Shown here in pieces: positions 46,160 through 58,139 of a stretch of DNA of 64,000 nucleotides (positions are counted from its first letter, which is position 1; each line of letters opens with the position of its first letter). Source of the stretch: Melitaea cinxia (Eukaryota; Arthropoda; Insecta; Lepidoptera; Nymphalidae); the NCBI RefSeq assembly GCF_905220565.1, contig NC_059402.1, positions 9,735,501 through 9,799,500 of the forward strand, in the 5' to 3' direction. The notes beneath the pieces are model-generated. The model saw only the letters and a list, made by a program, of their open reading frames with translations. It did not search any database and had not been told where the DNA came from. A program made the translations under genes and the position numbers.

Positions 46160-47370
46160 TATGAAAAAATATGAGAGTAAAATCTACTGAACGAATGACC
46201 TCGTTACGTTTTTGTAAAGCCACGATCTTCGACAGATTTTCTCATAACTCCATCTATCAAAAGCCTATTGGGTTCCGATAGATGGCATTATGTGAGTTGA
46301 TTATTTATCATTTGATATGGTATTAATCTTTTTCTTAAACTAGTAAGCCTTTTTGTGCCTATTTAACCAATCGATTTGAAGAAGTAAAATCCTGCCGTGT
46401 GTCGGAGCTGACACACACACTTTTATTTTATTTTATTTTGTACCATTCTGGTCTTGATAATAACGGACATAGAAAAATAGTCCAATTTGGCGCAGTCCTT
46501 CGGAAATTATGTTTGTCGATTCATTTTTGTTGTTAACGATAAAAAATTTTTATTATGGACGTTCTTAAAATTTAAAAAGTGAACCCTCTTCAACGTATTG
46601 AAAAAGATCATTAAGTCGTTACACAATCGACGAAAGTAATGCCACCGAAAACCTTTTCGTTTTCATTCGCGTATGTTTTTTTTTTTTTTTTATTCATCCA
46701 TTTCTCGTAACGTTTTTTTTAGTCGATTTCAAATCATAAGACGAATGAAATATATGAAAACGATATAAGTCTACACTGGGTATTAGTATATTATGAGCCT
46801 TAATTACCAGTGCGATTGCATCGGTCTAGTTTGTTATATGCCTACTATATAAACACAAATATAAAGAGAATAGATGAGATGAATAGAAAAAAAAGGCTCA
46901 TACACTTTTAAAGAAAATAAAGTTACTTCTACGGGCCACTTATTTGACAAGCCAAGCTTATTTGGTTCAAATTCGATTTGTCTTAAGCCTTAGTTAGGTT
47001 TATATGTTTCTATCAAGCACTATTAACAGGATTTATTTATTGTGGTAACTCGTAATAGATAGTACGGATCAGAATTCGATTGAATAAAATCTACATAAAA
47101 AATATCAAGAGAGAGAAAAGTAAGAAACTCTTTGTAATGAATATCACCAGAATTCTTTTAGCCGATTCTTTACAACAAACTCAAACAAGATTTATATTCC
47201 AAAATTATTTTGCGTTCCAAAGTATCGGTCGCCATGCATATTTGAAAGAGTAAACATTTGCCACCCATATAAAAATTCATAGGGATATTTTACCTTTTGA
47301 GGTACTGACGGTGTTCGGATGAAACAACATATCAATAAATTTACAAACTCATTATTTAAAAACAAACATA
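46160..47370. other. AT-rich sequence, no feature seen
   Basis: Contains a T17-type tract near 46677-46693. Nothing else recognised. Confidence 0.4.
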
Positions 47371-47510
47371 TTTGAAGTAGCCCGTCTGGGCAAGTTTGTC
47401 GACCTTAATGAAGATTACAGCTAAATAATACTGCGTTGTGTTGTGTTCCTGTGCCTTACCTTGTACCGTACGCTTATTTGCCGCGTGTGAAAAATGAAAA
47501 AAAAAGTGTA
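47371..47510 (+). mobile_element. Repeat family C, copy 3 (internally deleted)
   Basis: Starts AGTAGCCCGTCTGGGCAAG and ends TACGCTTATTTGCCGCGTG with an A-rich tail. The middle portion present in copy 2 is missing. Confidence 0.55.
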
Positions 47511-47639
47511 ATTATGAGTTTATATATATTTAAATTTAAAATCTTAAATAACGGTTCACGTTTCTTTGCAATTCTCATGAACGTTCCCTAAGATCTCTGA
47601 CTCCAATTTATTTCTAAAAACTCCTCCTCATACATCCTC

Positions 47640-48074
47640 TTTTTTAACTGACTTCTAAAAAGGGAGGAGGTTACTTAATTCGACCGTATATTTTGTTTAT
47701 GCATGTTCGGGGATAACTCCGTCGTTTATAAAGCGATTTTGATAATTCTTTTTTGTTAGAAAGGAGATATCCCTAGTTTGGTACTTATGATAAGGAAACC
47801 AGGATCTAATGATGGAATCCCAGAGAAATCGAGGGGAACTCTCAAAAATCTGCATAACTTTTTACTGGGTGTACCGATTTTGATGATTTTTAATTTAATC
47901 GAAAGCCGATGTTAATCATGTGGTCACATTTAAATTTCATCGAGATCTGATTACAACTTTTGGAGTAATCTTTGATAATGCGTACTTACTTGACTATTTT
48001 TTCGTCTACCTACGTTGTATTACTTGTCTATATAATTGAAGTCGGTTTTTCTTCGTTGGCCTGCAAACACAATT
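47640..48074. mobile_element. MITE with ACCGACTTC termini, copy 2
   Basis: Reverse orientation relative to 36447-36886. Ends are TTTTTTAACTGACTTC (to 47655) and GAAGTCGGTTTTTC (from 48040), with the extra GCAAACACAATT beyond. The body keeps GATATCCCTAGTTTGG and GAATCCCAGAGAAATCGAG. Confidence 0.7.
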
Positions 48075-48079
48075 ATTCT

Positions 48080-48625
48080 CACAAATCATTTTCATACGTT
48101 TGCTATATTTAAAATATGACTTTATCGCTACGTAAATTAGTCTCGACTTACGGATTGGGTAATTGTTATAGTGTGTTTTACTTCCGCCCATTTACAATAG
48201 CGTCCACTGCTTGGAATTGTATCGATTAACTCACAAGTCACACAGAAATATAACGATACGATCTTAACTACGATTATTTACAATATAATGTACATTTAGA
48301 TTCGTTTATTTAATCAAAATTCAAAGAAGAACACGAAATCACGCAATATTATTTGAAGTACTTTCTCGTTGATCGATAAATTATTACATGCCTTGTGATT
48401 AGGACCTGGAAAATTATATAGTAAAAACGTAACTCATAAACCAGATAAGTGTATTTTTTTCGATGTTTAATAATGTTTAAGTTACTTTAATAAGTACATT
48501 CATTCTTATTTTTTGGTCTCTGAAGCAGATATTATTTTCGTTTGTTTCAATCTCTAATGTCATTGTTGCGTTCGCTGTCACAATAACAGTAAATACCATA
48601 ATTATTTCATAAACACAATGTTATT
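48080..48625. other. AT-rich sequence, no feature seen
   Basis: No ORF, repeat partner or RNA structure recognised. Confidence 0.4.
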
Positions 48626-48630
48626 TATAA

Positions 48631-48812
48631 CTAGCTGCGCGGATAGACTTCTTTCTGTCAAAATTTAATAGTAAAAATTTTGTTTTTCTTATTTATTGTT
48701 TATTTTTTTATATAGTATCAAAACCTTCCGTGGGCCTTAAGGAATATACAAAAAGAAATTAGTCGAATTGGTCGAGCTATTCATAAGTTATTCATTTTTA
48801 TTTATATAGTCT
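48631..48812 (-). mobile_element. Short non-autonomous Helitron-like copy, minus orientation
   Basis: The minus-strand end is ATCCGCGCAGCTAG (CTAG 48634-48631). The internal AATAGCTCGACCAATTCGAC resembles internal parts of lepidopteran Helitrons. The 5' boundary near 48812 is approximate. Confidence 0.45.
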
Positions 48813-48814
48813 AC

Positions 48815-49440
48815 TATAACATTTAAGAGAACCATTTCGTTGTATTATAACGACTCACGGTTAGGCGTTGCAGCGCTTCCCGTTGGATCATTAAAATATG
48901 ACCGGATTAGCTATGAGACATACATATTAATTTCAAATTTAGTATCACAGGGACGTGAGGTCTTCTAAATCCTGGAGCGGAATAAATATCTAAAATTTAT
49001 TTTAAATAGGGCGCCAAGATATTACTCCGACTAACGAATGATGCATTTAGAATAAAAATACATAACACAGATTTACTAATTATTTATTATAACTAAAGAA
49101 AAGGTGAAATGTAGTTAAGCTACAAAAAAAGAGGGTGGTTCTACTATAAATTATTTTTCCAAACAGATACTTAATATACTAAATTTAACTAAAAAGAAAC
49201 ATTTACCAAATTCAATTATAATTTAGAATACCAAATTTATACACTACTTGCTATTTTTTTTAAATTACTATATATATTATCTGTTCCATCCGTTTGCCAG
49301 CGTCACAATGATTGGATCTCTTGGATCATGATGAACTTCACCGACATCCCATATTTTGGAGTATTACAGAATGATGGCATGAATCAATAGATGTAATGAA
49401 TAAGTATGCTTCCAGTATTATTAAAAAATTATATCACAGC
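48815..49440. other. AT-rich sequence, no feature seen
   Basis: No repeat partner or gene recognised. 49270-49370 is slightly GC-richer. Confidence 0.4.
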
Positions 49441-49453
49441 ATAGGCATGTGAG

Positions 49454-50082
49454 AGAGAAATCGCGACATGAAGACGAAATAGAGCGTCGTATCAACATAA
49501 CTTGGAGGAAATACTGGAGCTTCAAAGAAATCCTAAAATCAAAACTTCCATTAAAACTGAAAAAGAAAGTTGTAGATTCCTGTCTGTTACCATGTCTGTC
49601 ATATGGAGCACAGACTTGGGTTTTCCATGAGAGAACTAAACATAAAATTCGTTCATGTCAGCGTGCTATAGAAAGAAGTACGTTAGGAATTAAGCTTAGC
49701 GATAGAATCAAGAGCGAAGATATTCGTAAGAAAACAAAATTAATAAACGCAGAATGTCACGCACAACAGCTTAAATGGAGATGGGCTGGTCACATCGCCC
49801 GTAGTACAGACAAAAGATGGACTAAACGAGTCACTAAATGGAAGGGACCCAGCGGAAAAAGGAACAGAGGAAGACCTAAAGATCGATGGGTCGATGAAAT
49901 AAAAAACGTAGCCGGTGAAGATTGGATTGGAAAATTGTGGAAACAGTTGGAGGAGGCCTATATCCAGAGAAAGAGCCATGCCCTAAACACACCTTTTTTC
50001 TTTTTTTTTTGTTAATTTTTACTTGAACCCAATGTAATGTGCATGGAAATAAAAAAGGCTTTATTATTATTATTATTATTAT
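49454..50082 (+). mobile_element. 5'-truncated RTE-type LINE with perfect 13-bp target duplication
   Basis: ATAGGCATGTGAG occurs at 49441-49453 and again at 50083-50095, bracketing a 629-bp insertion. The insertion holds an open frame to the stop at 50013-50015, AATAAA at 50048-50053 and a (TTA)n tail at 50061-50082. The frame encodes the C-terminus of an RTE-type ORF downstream of the RT core: RRINITWRKYWSFKEILKSK, LPCLSYGAQTW, CQRAIERSTLGIKLSDRI, LKWRWAGHIAR, GRPKDRWVDEI and LEEAYIQRKS. No frame disruption, so insertion is recent. It is a dead-on-arrival copy lacking endonuclease and RT. Confidence 0.9.
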
Positions 50083-50095
50083 ATAGGCATGTGAG

Positions 50096-51472
50096 TTCAG
50101 ATGAGGGTTATTTTGTTATCAATATGGAAGGAACATTTATATAATTTTTAATAAGCTGCGGGATAAAAAAAATAAACAATATTAGGAAAGAATTATTTAA
50201 CCCATAGAAAAACATCAACCGATAAAATAGATTCAAATCTCACCGGATAAGACGATTGCATTTTAACATGATGGCAGTCATATTTATGGAGACGCCATTA
50301 TGAATATTAAAATTTAAGAAATATGGGCTCACGCCTAGAAACAAAGGAAAGAAAGCAATTAGTACAAACGATTATTGTTTAAAGAATTCAAATAATTATT
50401 TAAATAAAACAAACTCACCCAACGAACAAAAAAAAAATAACTTTAGGTGATCACATCTCGAGTGGATTACCGAAAATAAAATAATGAATGACACTACGAC
50501 CAATCCTTGACGTTTGACAGACCCAAAGACTGCGCGTGCGACAGAACGCATGAAGAATTTTGTTGCCAGACAATTAATTTTCATAGAAAATAAGTATAAG
50601 AAATTTTCTTTTTTTAAAAAATAAATAATGGCCATGAAGGACTTCTTTTAAAGAAAATCACAAACAACCTAAAAACTCCCCTACGACACCTAAAAGTGTT
50701 TCAGTATGCCGTATTAATGCCTTTGTATTAAAAAGAAATGCTTAACAGAAATGATTCTCATGAACAAGGGTTGACTTTAAAATGTAAAATCCTGCTAATG
50801 CACAAAATTCTGCGACACCACGCCATCAAACTCATTTAGTAGTTATAAACTCTTTATTTACGTTTCTACGTTAAATTCAATTTTAGCATCTATAGCAATT
50901 TAGCTGTAGCTAAAAACGTTTCGCAAACATGACGTTTCAGTTACAGTAAATTTGTTCAAAGTTGAAACGCGCATCCGGTCAAAATGAATGAAAAAAAAAT
51001 GTAAACATGGTCGTGCATTTTTTGTCGCACGAAATTGATTAACTTTTTAACGTAATTACATATTACTTTTTAAATTACAACAGTTTTTGTGTGAAAAATT
51101 TATACATAAATTAGACTACATTTTTTTATTTTTTTTGCTAGACGACTTACAAGATTTCACTTACAATTACGATTATTTTTCTGCGTTTATGCCTAAAAGC
51201 GTGATAATTTATTTCGATAGATACATATTGTTAGTTTGGAAACTCTGCGAATATTTATAAGACAAATCAGAATTAGAAATTGCAACCCGTAGACACTGCG
51301 CCCGCAGTGATTTACTAATAGAAACATTAAATTATTATTCAACTCTCTGCGCGATGAACCTCTCAATACTGCCGTCTGTGTTTGTTTTTCATTATTTTAA
51401 CTAGATATATTTTAAGTTATTTATCTCTTAATACATAAATAATTTAAAATATCGTTTTAAGTTTTACTGATA
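50096..51472. other. AT-rich sequence, no feature seen
   Basis: 50480-50580 and 51280-51380 are GC-richer and unassigned. The 79-codon minus-strand frame at 50396-50635 shows no domain. Confidence 0.4.
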
Positions 51473-51782
51473 CTAAAGGTCGCCCAGTGGTTGAAATTCG
51501 ACCATAATTAATTTAAATTAGATATAAGTTTTAACATTATTAAGGTTTTGGTGTCACAGAATATACCTCTATAATAATAAACAAAAGTGTATATATGCAC
51601 GTATGTCAAATACATGGTAGTGTGTGTGTTTAATGTATTTTATGCATAATTGAAAAAAAAATTAGCATCCTGCACTCCTTCTCTATACAAACTATAAGTG
51701 TACGAAATTTTATACTCCTCCATCCGCGCAATTTTCGTAAAAAGAGCGTAGACAGTTTTTGCTTCACGTATTAATGTATAGA
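51473..51782 (-). mobile_element. Non-autonomous Helitron (CACTGGGCGACC family), copy 1
   Basis: On the minus strand it starts A|TCTATACATTAATACG at 51782 and ends CCACTGGGCGACCTTTAG (51473), one change from CTAG. The body shares TTTTTACGAAAATTGCG and GGAGGAGTAT with the plus copy at 63282-63951. Confidence 0.7.
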
Positions 51783-51784
51783 TT

Positions 51785-52270
51785 ATCAATTTATTAATTA
51801 TTGGTTGATACGGAAAAAATTGTTGTGTCTATATTAGTTGTAGAGAGTAGCTATTCATTTTTTTAAAGTAAAGACGATAAATCGGAACGGTAATCATATG
51901 TAAGTATCATAATTAACTCAAAAAAGTAAAACGGTAAAATGTTGAAACTATTTAACATTGGCTTTCAACAAAGTTTCGACATCAGATTGAAAATAAAATA
52001 ACAATTATTTTTATTTACCGAGTTGATATCTTCCCATCATTCGCAACCGTATAGTAAAGGCAGTCAACGTTATTGACTAACATGTACACGACATAGGCAG
52101 GCGCTATGACATTTCTCCTAACAATGGAGTTACGCTCCACTCCAAACAATGACTCCAGTCAATCGAGGTATCGCTTGTTCTGTAAACAACGACGTTCGTA
52201 TAACCATGCTTTTAAGGTAGGTATTGAATATACACTGATATTTACATACATAAAATGAATACAAATCAAC
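51785..52270. other. AT-rich sequence, no feature seen
   Basis: No gene or repeat recognised. Confidence 0.4.
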
Positions 52271-52497
52271 CGAGGTATTGCACAGCAGGACCTACTCAAA
52301 ATCTGGAGCAGCCTGACTGGAGAAGTACCTGGAACTGCTTCCTTCCTGTGATAAGTAAGGTGACCGGAGCTACTGCAAAGATTGGGAGGGTGACAACAGG
52401 ATTTCAATGCTTTTGGTATTGCAAACGTCTATAAGGTACGTAAACACTTACCATCAGGTGAACCGTAAGCTTGTTTGCCGACCTAGTTGTAAATAAA
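52271..52497 (+). mobile_element. Repeat family C, copy 4
   Basis: Starts CGAGGTATTGCACAGCAGG, contains GGAGCAGCCTGACTGGAGAA and ends CGTAAGCTTGTTTGCCGACC plus an A-rich tail. Confidence 0.6.
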
Positions 52498-52499
52498 AT

Positions 52500-55224
52500 A
52501 TCCATCTAAAATATTAACCAGACAAAGATAAGATAATGAACTTTTAATTAAAGAAAAAATTTGGTTTATTAATGTCAAAATTATAAAATATTAAAAATAA
52601 TTTCCCTAGTTTTCATAATGATCCTACAAGCTCGAAAGCTTATTAAAGAGTTTCCATACAAAACATCTTTGTGAACATTCAAAATGGAGCTTTATACTGC
52701 AAGAAGGAGAAAGTTCGCAATATTGCTTACATTTCGTTATTTTTTCAATATTATTTTTTTTTTTTGTATGAAGAGAAATGTATTTTGATAACCATTCAAT
52801 TAAATATAAATATAAATAGTTACGAAAATCTTTTGTCTCGAGATACATTATTTTAACTTTTTTTGTATGAATATCACCAAAACAAATAAATTTAGGTGTT
52901 GCAATATGGTATCATTCTAAAATTGCATTTAATCTAATAAACTAAGTGTTTTTATTTACAACAGACTAAAAATAATTTTAAAATAATTTCCAGTTGCAAC
53001 ATTTTCTATGGGTATATAACCTTTTAAGGTAGGTATTAAACGTATGCATATATATTTTTTATTTTACTTATAAAACCTTCAAGTATTATATTTAGAAACC
53101 AATAAAATAACCTGACATAGCAAATTCTTGTTACACAGTGTAATATTAACACATAAAAATTCGTTGTTCTTAACTGTAATATACTACTAACTTAAGCCAA
53201 ATTTACATAAGGTTATTTTAACGTTTTTATTGTCATTCCTTCATATAAATTACGATAATATATTATTAGTAAAAGTTGATTATGTATACTCAGCGTAAAA
53301 GATTTATTTATTTAATTAATGCTCATGTCATGGTTGTGAGATTCGCGTAGGTTTTAGGCTCGAACTGTGATGATTTAGTGGTGGAAATATTTTCAGATTG
53401 AGGGTAACTCAACACTAAATTTAATTTTTCTATTTAAATAACAAGAGTCAAAAAAGATCATAAAACATTTAATAAAATATACAATAGTTCACGAGTGTAA
53501 AAACTTGCGTAATGCAAACAACTGTTTATGACTGTTGCAAAGTTGTCAAGGGGGATTTAATAATACTATTTACATACTTCCTTAATTGCCTATTTGAAAA
53601 AAAAAGTGTCTGGGATACGAAAACTATATATAAAATTAATATTAAAAAAAAAGAAAACCTAATGCAATTACAAATCAAGGTTTTAATTTTTTCCTAAAAG
53701 CTTATAAATTCAAAACATCATCAAGTATCAAGTATATTACATTTTGCACGCAAGTAAAAGTAAAATTTAAGTTTATGAGTCACGACGTATTTTCGATTTT
53801 AATTGAAATTTAAAAATAATTGAAACGCGTAGTTTATTCAACGTATTTATTATATTAATAATCAACAAGTACGAATGTAAAAGATATTTTTTATTGAAAT
53901 ATTTTGCACAACAAAGTGTGTTACCTATTTTTTTCCTTTAACCTACCACAATTCAAAGAATTTCTCTACATGGATATCTCATTCAAACCGGCTAGTCTAA
54001 TAGTTAAGGGGCCATAAATTTCAAACGAGTGTTTCTCGACCATATTAGAAGTCTGATATTATTATTAGCTTTTTAGCAACAAAAAAAAATAGTTTTCGTA
54101 AATATTTTTTTTGTTATTTATCATATTGTTTATTTAATATTGTCCGTAAGTGGCGTATATCACATTGAAATCTATTTCTATTCTATACTAGAACAGAAAA
54201 AAAACATTACAGGCATTATAAATAAATATTAAGTAAACTAAATAGCAAATCTTATAAATTATAAGTATTGTAAACAACAATTTTGATAATGTTCAATCAT
54301 ATGTCAAGCTGCATTTTCTAAGTGATAATTTATTAAGAGTTTTCATATGCTAGTATTTTCATAAAATTTTAAACACTTTCTGTTGCCACGTTATACTTGG
54401 AATACCAAATGAGATCTTACATATAAATTCCATAGATAGGATTATAAGTATGAATATTATTAAAGTCGCTTTCGTGACGAGTTAATAAACTCAGCTTACC
54501 CATTTCTATCCTAGTATTAATTTTATTTGAGTATATATCTATCAAATAACAAAAAACGAAATATTGTACTTTATTATTTTCTAGGAAATTATGCAAAACG
54601 AACCATTTTTTCTAGTTGTTATATAGCACTAAATAAAGATAAATAGAAAATGTATCGTTATGTTAAAATTAAAATTCAAAATTATAGCTGACAATTTAAA
54701 TAATTTTTTTAACGTTTTCAATTCCCAATCAAATTTGTCCATACCTCGTTGATGATTCAATTATGTGAATGTTAAATATTAATTGATTAAAAAATTGGAA
54801 GAAATATTGAAATTTCCTTTATTGTTATTCTTATTTTATTCAATTTCATTAAATATAGAAACACTGTTGAACGATTTTCATGAACATCAGGTAAAGACAT
54901 GGTCTAATTCACTTAACCCTACCACAAAAGTCAGCCTAAATAAGATATAATAATGAGATGAAATAATTATTGCCTTGAAAAATATTATATATTTGATCCA
55001 AAGGTTGTAAACCAAACCAAAGTTAATTAAAAAAGGCTTTTACTGTATTTAGGCACAGTGACAGATAATAGACAATAACTTGATAGAATATAACATCATA
55101 TAATAACTATATACTCGTAATATAAAACTACATACTTAGCGATATACATAAAAAATAAATGCAATACAAAAAAGTACATAAACAAAAAAGTTATTAGTGT
55201 GGTAGTTTAATTAAATGACCTCAA
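52500..55224. other. AT-rich sequence, no feature seen
   Basis: Very AT-rich with homopolymer tracts. The short frames are low-complexity Lys/Asn/Ile/Phe translations and are taken as chance. Confidence 0.45.
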
Positions 55225-55430
55225 AAAATGAGGAAGTTCAACTGTATTTGTTTATGTATATTACCTCAGAATTTTTGACTGGGTAGACTGATCTTGACGA
55301 TTTTTTTAATCAGATGGTGGTAGATGTCATGTGGTCCCATTTAAATTTAATTAAGATCTGACTAGTACTTTTTGAGTAATGGCTAATAATGTGTATTCAC
55401 TTGGCTACTTTTACTGTTGTGTTTTATACA
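55225..55430. mobile_element. MITE with ACCGACTTC termini, diverged partial copy 3
   Basis: Shares TGACTGGGTAGACTGATCTTG, TCATGTGGTCCCATTTAAAT and AGATCTGACTAGTACTTTTT with the body of 47640-48074. The inverted ends are lost. Confidence 0.5.
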
Positions 55431-55760
55431 TCATAACTTTTTATTTATCCATTTACGAGTTGCTGGTATGCTAAACTGTTTTTCTGTTTATGGAGAATAC
55501 AGAAATCCTCTATAGTTCTTCGATCCTCCAAAGTTCTTAAATTATATTTCTGGAGTTTATCAAAGTAGGTAGGTGGGTACTCTGTGACGAAGACTTTGCC
55601 TACTGCTTAATATTTTTATAAAATTTCGTTGATTAGTTTATGGTGATTAGTTTTTGGTGATCAAACAGAAGAACAGTACTCAAGAACAGACCTTATTAAT
55701 GCAATATATAGAGTTATCCAAGAACTTGCATTCCTGAAGAGCTGCGCGCTATGGACAACA
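55431..55760. other. AT-rich sequence, possible LINE scrap
   Basis: Near 55660-55740 AGAAGAACAGTACTCAAG and TATAGAGTTATCCAAG resemble decayed LINE coding DNA, but too little remains to assign. Confidence 0.25.
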
Positions 55761-56412
55761 AAGTCAGCCAGTCAGTCAGTTCAGCCTGTTGCAGTCCACT
55801 ACGGAACAGAAGCCTTCCCAAGTTCGCCTCAGACATTCCTGTTTTCCGCAATCCTCGTCCAGCCTACACCGGCAATTTTACGTAGCTCATCGTTCCAGTG
55901 GACCGGAGGACGTCCCGCATTGCGTTTGCCAACACGCGATCTCCACTCCAAGACACGTCTGCTCCAACGGCCATCGGTCCTGCGACACTAATGACTAGCC
56001 CACTTTCACTTCAACTTGCTCATTCTGTAGGCTATGTCAGTTACTTCCGTTCTCTCGTGATAGTCTTTTTTCAAATTCTATATTCAAGAGAAACCCCAAG
56101 CATAGCCCCTAGCCCCTTCCATTGTAAGTTGAGCGATTTTAAGCTTTTGGGTTAATCCCTTCATCGTATTTTAACGCATGACGCATTGCTCGAAGACTTA
56201 TGTCTTCAAGTACAATTCTTCTTCAGAATTTTCGAATTAAGGCTCGACGAAGCCTGCCAAACGCCGTTTAGCCCAACCGAATTCTCTTATAGGCTTTCTT
56301 CTAGATGTTGTTGCGGACTAGTTAGATTGTATGGCCTAGGTAGACATAATCCAGAATAATGTCGAGAAGAGTACAATCGACCGATATCGGCATCGTATTA
56401 CTTGGTTGTTAC
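55761..56412 (-). pseudogene. RTE-type LINE 3' end, minus orientation (decayed)
   Basis: The minus strand ends in an (ACTG)n tail (55786-55761), as in the plus copy at 21087-21474, and matches it through the NNI..KRIR, GRWSR and GKRNAGRPPVHWNDELRKI regions. Further upstream ILDYVYLGHTI (near 56350-56320) is the conserved block preceding the RTE C-terminal region. Several frameshifts and stops. Extends further 5' than the 21-kb copy. Confidence 0.7.
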
Positions 56413-57720
56413 ACATAACTTTCGTTTGTCCAAGGACAACAAAACCCAACATCTTATTGGCTTTTGGCTATACTCGTAAATACGTTTTTAAAAGATGAGA
56501 AAAAATATCTCGATTGCAGAAATCGATATATTTACTATCAATTTCATTCATTATTTAAATCTAAAAAATTACGAAATTAGTGCACTGAATTGTACCCATA
56601 ATTGACTGTAGTCTACCTATATAATATTTTAAGACAATAATAATAATAAATAAAAATGTCGTTATAGGCTTAATCTACCTAACCAACGCGTACGTATTCT
56701 GATTTCGATGAACATACTCCAAAATTGCTTTATTAACCATTAAACGGCATTAACGTACTTGAACAGCTCGGCATCACCCTCGTTGTTTGAGATTATGATA
56801 CGAGTACCGTATGATACACTTAACATGATACCAACACAATACGAATGTATCTCATCAGCTAAGTTAGAACGCACTTGTTTGCAATTTTTCGTCTGTCTTG
56901 CGTAGTTCTGTTTTTTCTATTAACTTGAATTATACATGTAGTAATACACCTTTCTTAACATATAAAAAGTTTGCCCCTTACGTATAATTCTACCACACGT
57001 TAGTATTAAGTAAGAATTTTATCGATTCTTGGTGCCAGTAACACACGTGTAAAAATATCTGTGTTAATACATACAGATCATATAGGCAATATGACACAGC
57101 AGAAGATTTAAACACCTGAGTGAGTGTTAAAGCTATTAAAAACTCATTTGAAGACAATCTTAATCGATGATATGACTAATCTTAAGATTAGTCATATTAT
57201 CATAAGATTATAGGGGATGGTAAAGCAACATAATATTAACTCAGGTGGTCTTATCTTGTCTGTATGTTATTGTAGACAAATCTCAAGAGTATCACATGTT
57301 GTTTTGACAGTAACTGATACCTTAGAATAATAATACTCGTAATATAGGAATTGAGCTCTAATCAAAATAAGACAAAGATATAATATAATAAGGTAGTCGA
57401 CATAGAGCCTACTAAAATATTTGTCATACAAACAGCCGTGAGGAGGAATAAACTATCACTGCTGTATTTTACCTGCATGTACTGGTCAAATAATCAAGTA
57501 ACACGCTGTGCACTTGTAAGACGTATAATGAAACATTTGCAATTGTTTTTTTTTTTTACTGTTGTGGCACTAATTTTTAAAAAGAAAATAACGACAATTT
57601 ATTTATTCCATCTATTTCTACACACTATTTCTATTCCAATATCATTCAAGAGCTGTCACGATTAATTTAAATTTTCACAATCCTAACTAAAAGTTAATTT
57701 TAATATTTGAAATCTAGAAT
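56413..57720. other. AT-rich sequence, one long palindrome
   Basis: Only the 28-bp palindrome at 57170-57197 stands out. 56690-56900 is slightly GC-richer and unassigned. Confidence 0.4.
57170..57197. repeat. 28-bp perfect palindrome
   Basis: ATATGACTAATCTTAAG is followed by its own reverse complement, centred between 57183 and 57184 with no spacer. Could extrude a cruciform or be a joined inverted duplication. Confidence 0.85.
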
Positions 57721-57923
57721 ACTAGCTGCGCTCGTTTAAGCCATTTAGTAAAGTTATTTTACTTCATTATTACCAGTAAGTGCATAATTTTATTTTATTC
57801 AGTTGGCAAACGGTGCGTTGCTGGTTCGATTTTATATCTTAGTACTTTTCTCTTAATCCGTACTATAAAAATTATTATTGTTATTTCGACCGATACTTTT
57901 TTTATATATTTTGATTGCATAAA

Positions 57924-58134
57924 TCTTATATATAAAATTCTCGTGTCACAATGTTAGTTAACATACTCCTCCGAAACGGCTGTCCGATTTTTATGAAATT
58001 TTGTGTGCATATCGGGTAGGTCTGAGAATCGGCCAACATCTATTCTTCATACCTTTAAGTTATAAGAGGGAGGGGGGGGGGGAGTACGGGGGTTAATGAC
58101 ATATATGGCAAAACAACGTTTGCAGGGTCAGTAT
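57924..58134 (+). mobile_element. Non-autonomous Helitron-like element, copy 2
   Basis: Begins A|TCTTATATATAAAATTCTCG and ends GTTTGCAGGGTCAGTATATT, a decayed GTCAGCTAG end. Contains AACATACTCCTCCGAAACGG and a G13 run (58070-58082). Same family as 37198-37511. A CTAGCTGCGC end fragment of another Helitron lies at 57722. Confidence 0.6.
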
Positions 58135-58139
58135 ATTAA

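Noticed and set aside
49740..49979. 79-codon minus-strand ORF
   Set aside because: Antisense shadow of the truncated RTE frame, which has motif support and a target-site duplication.
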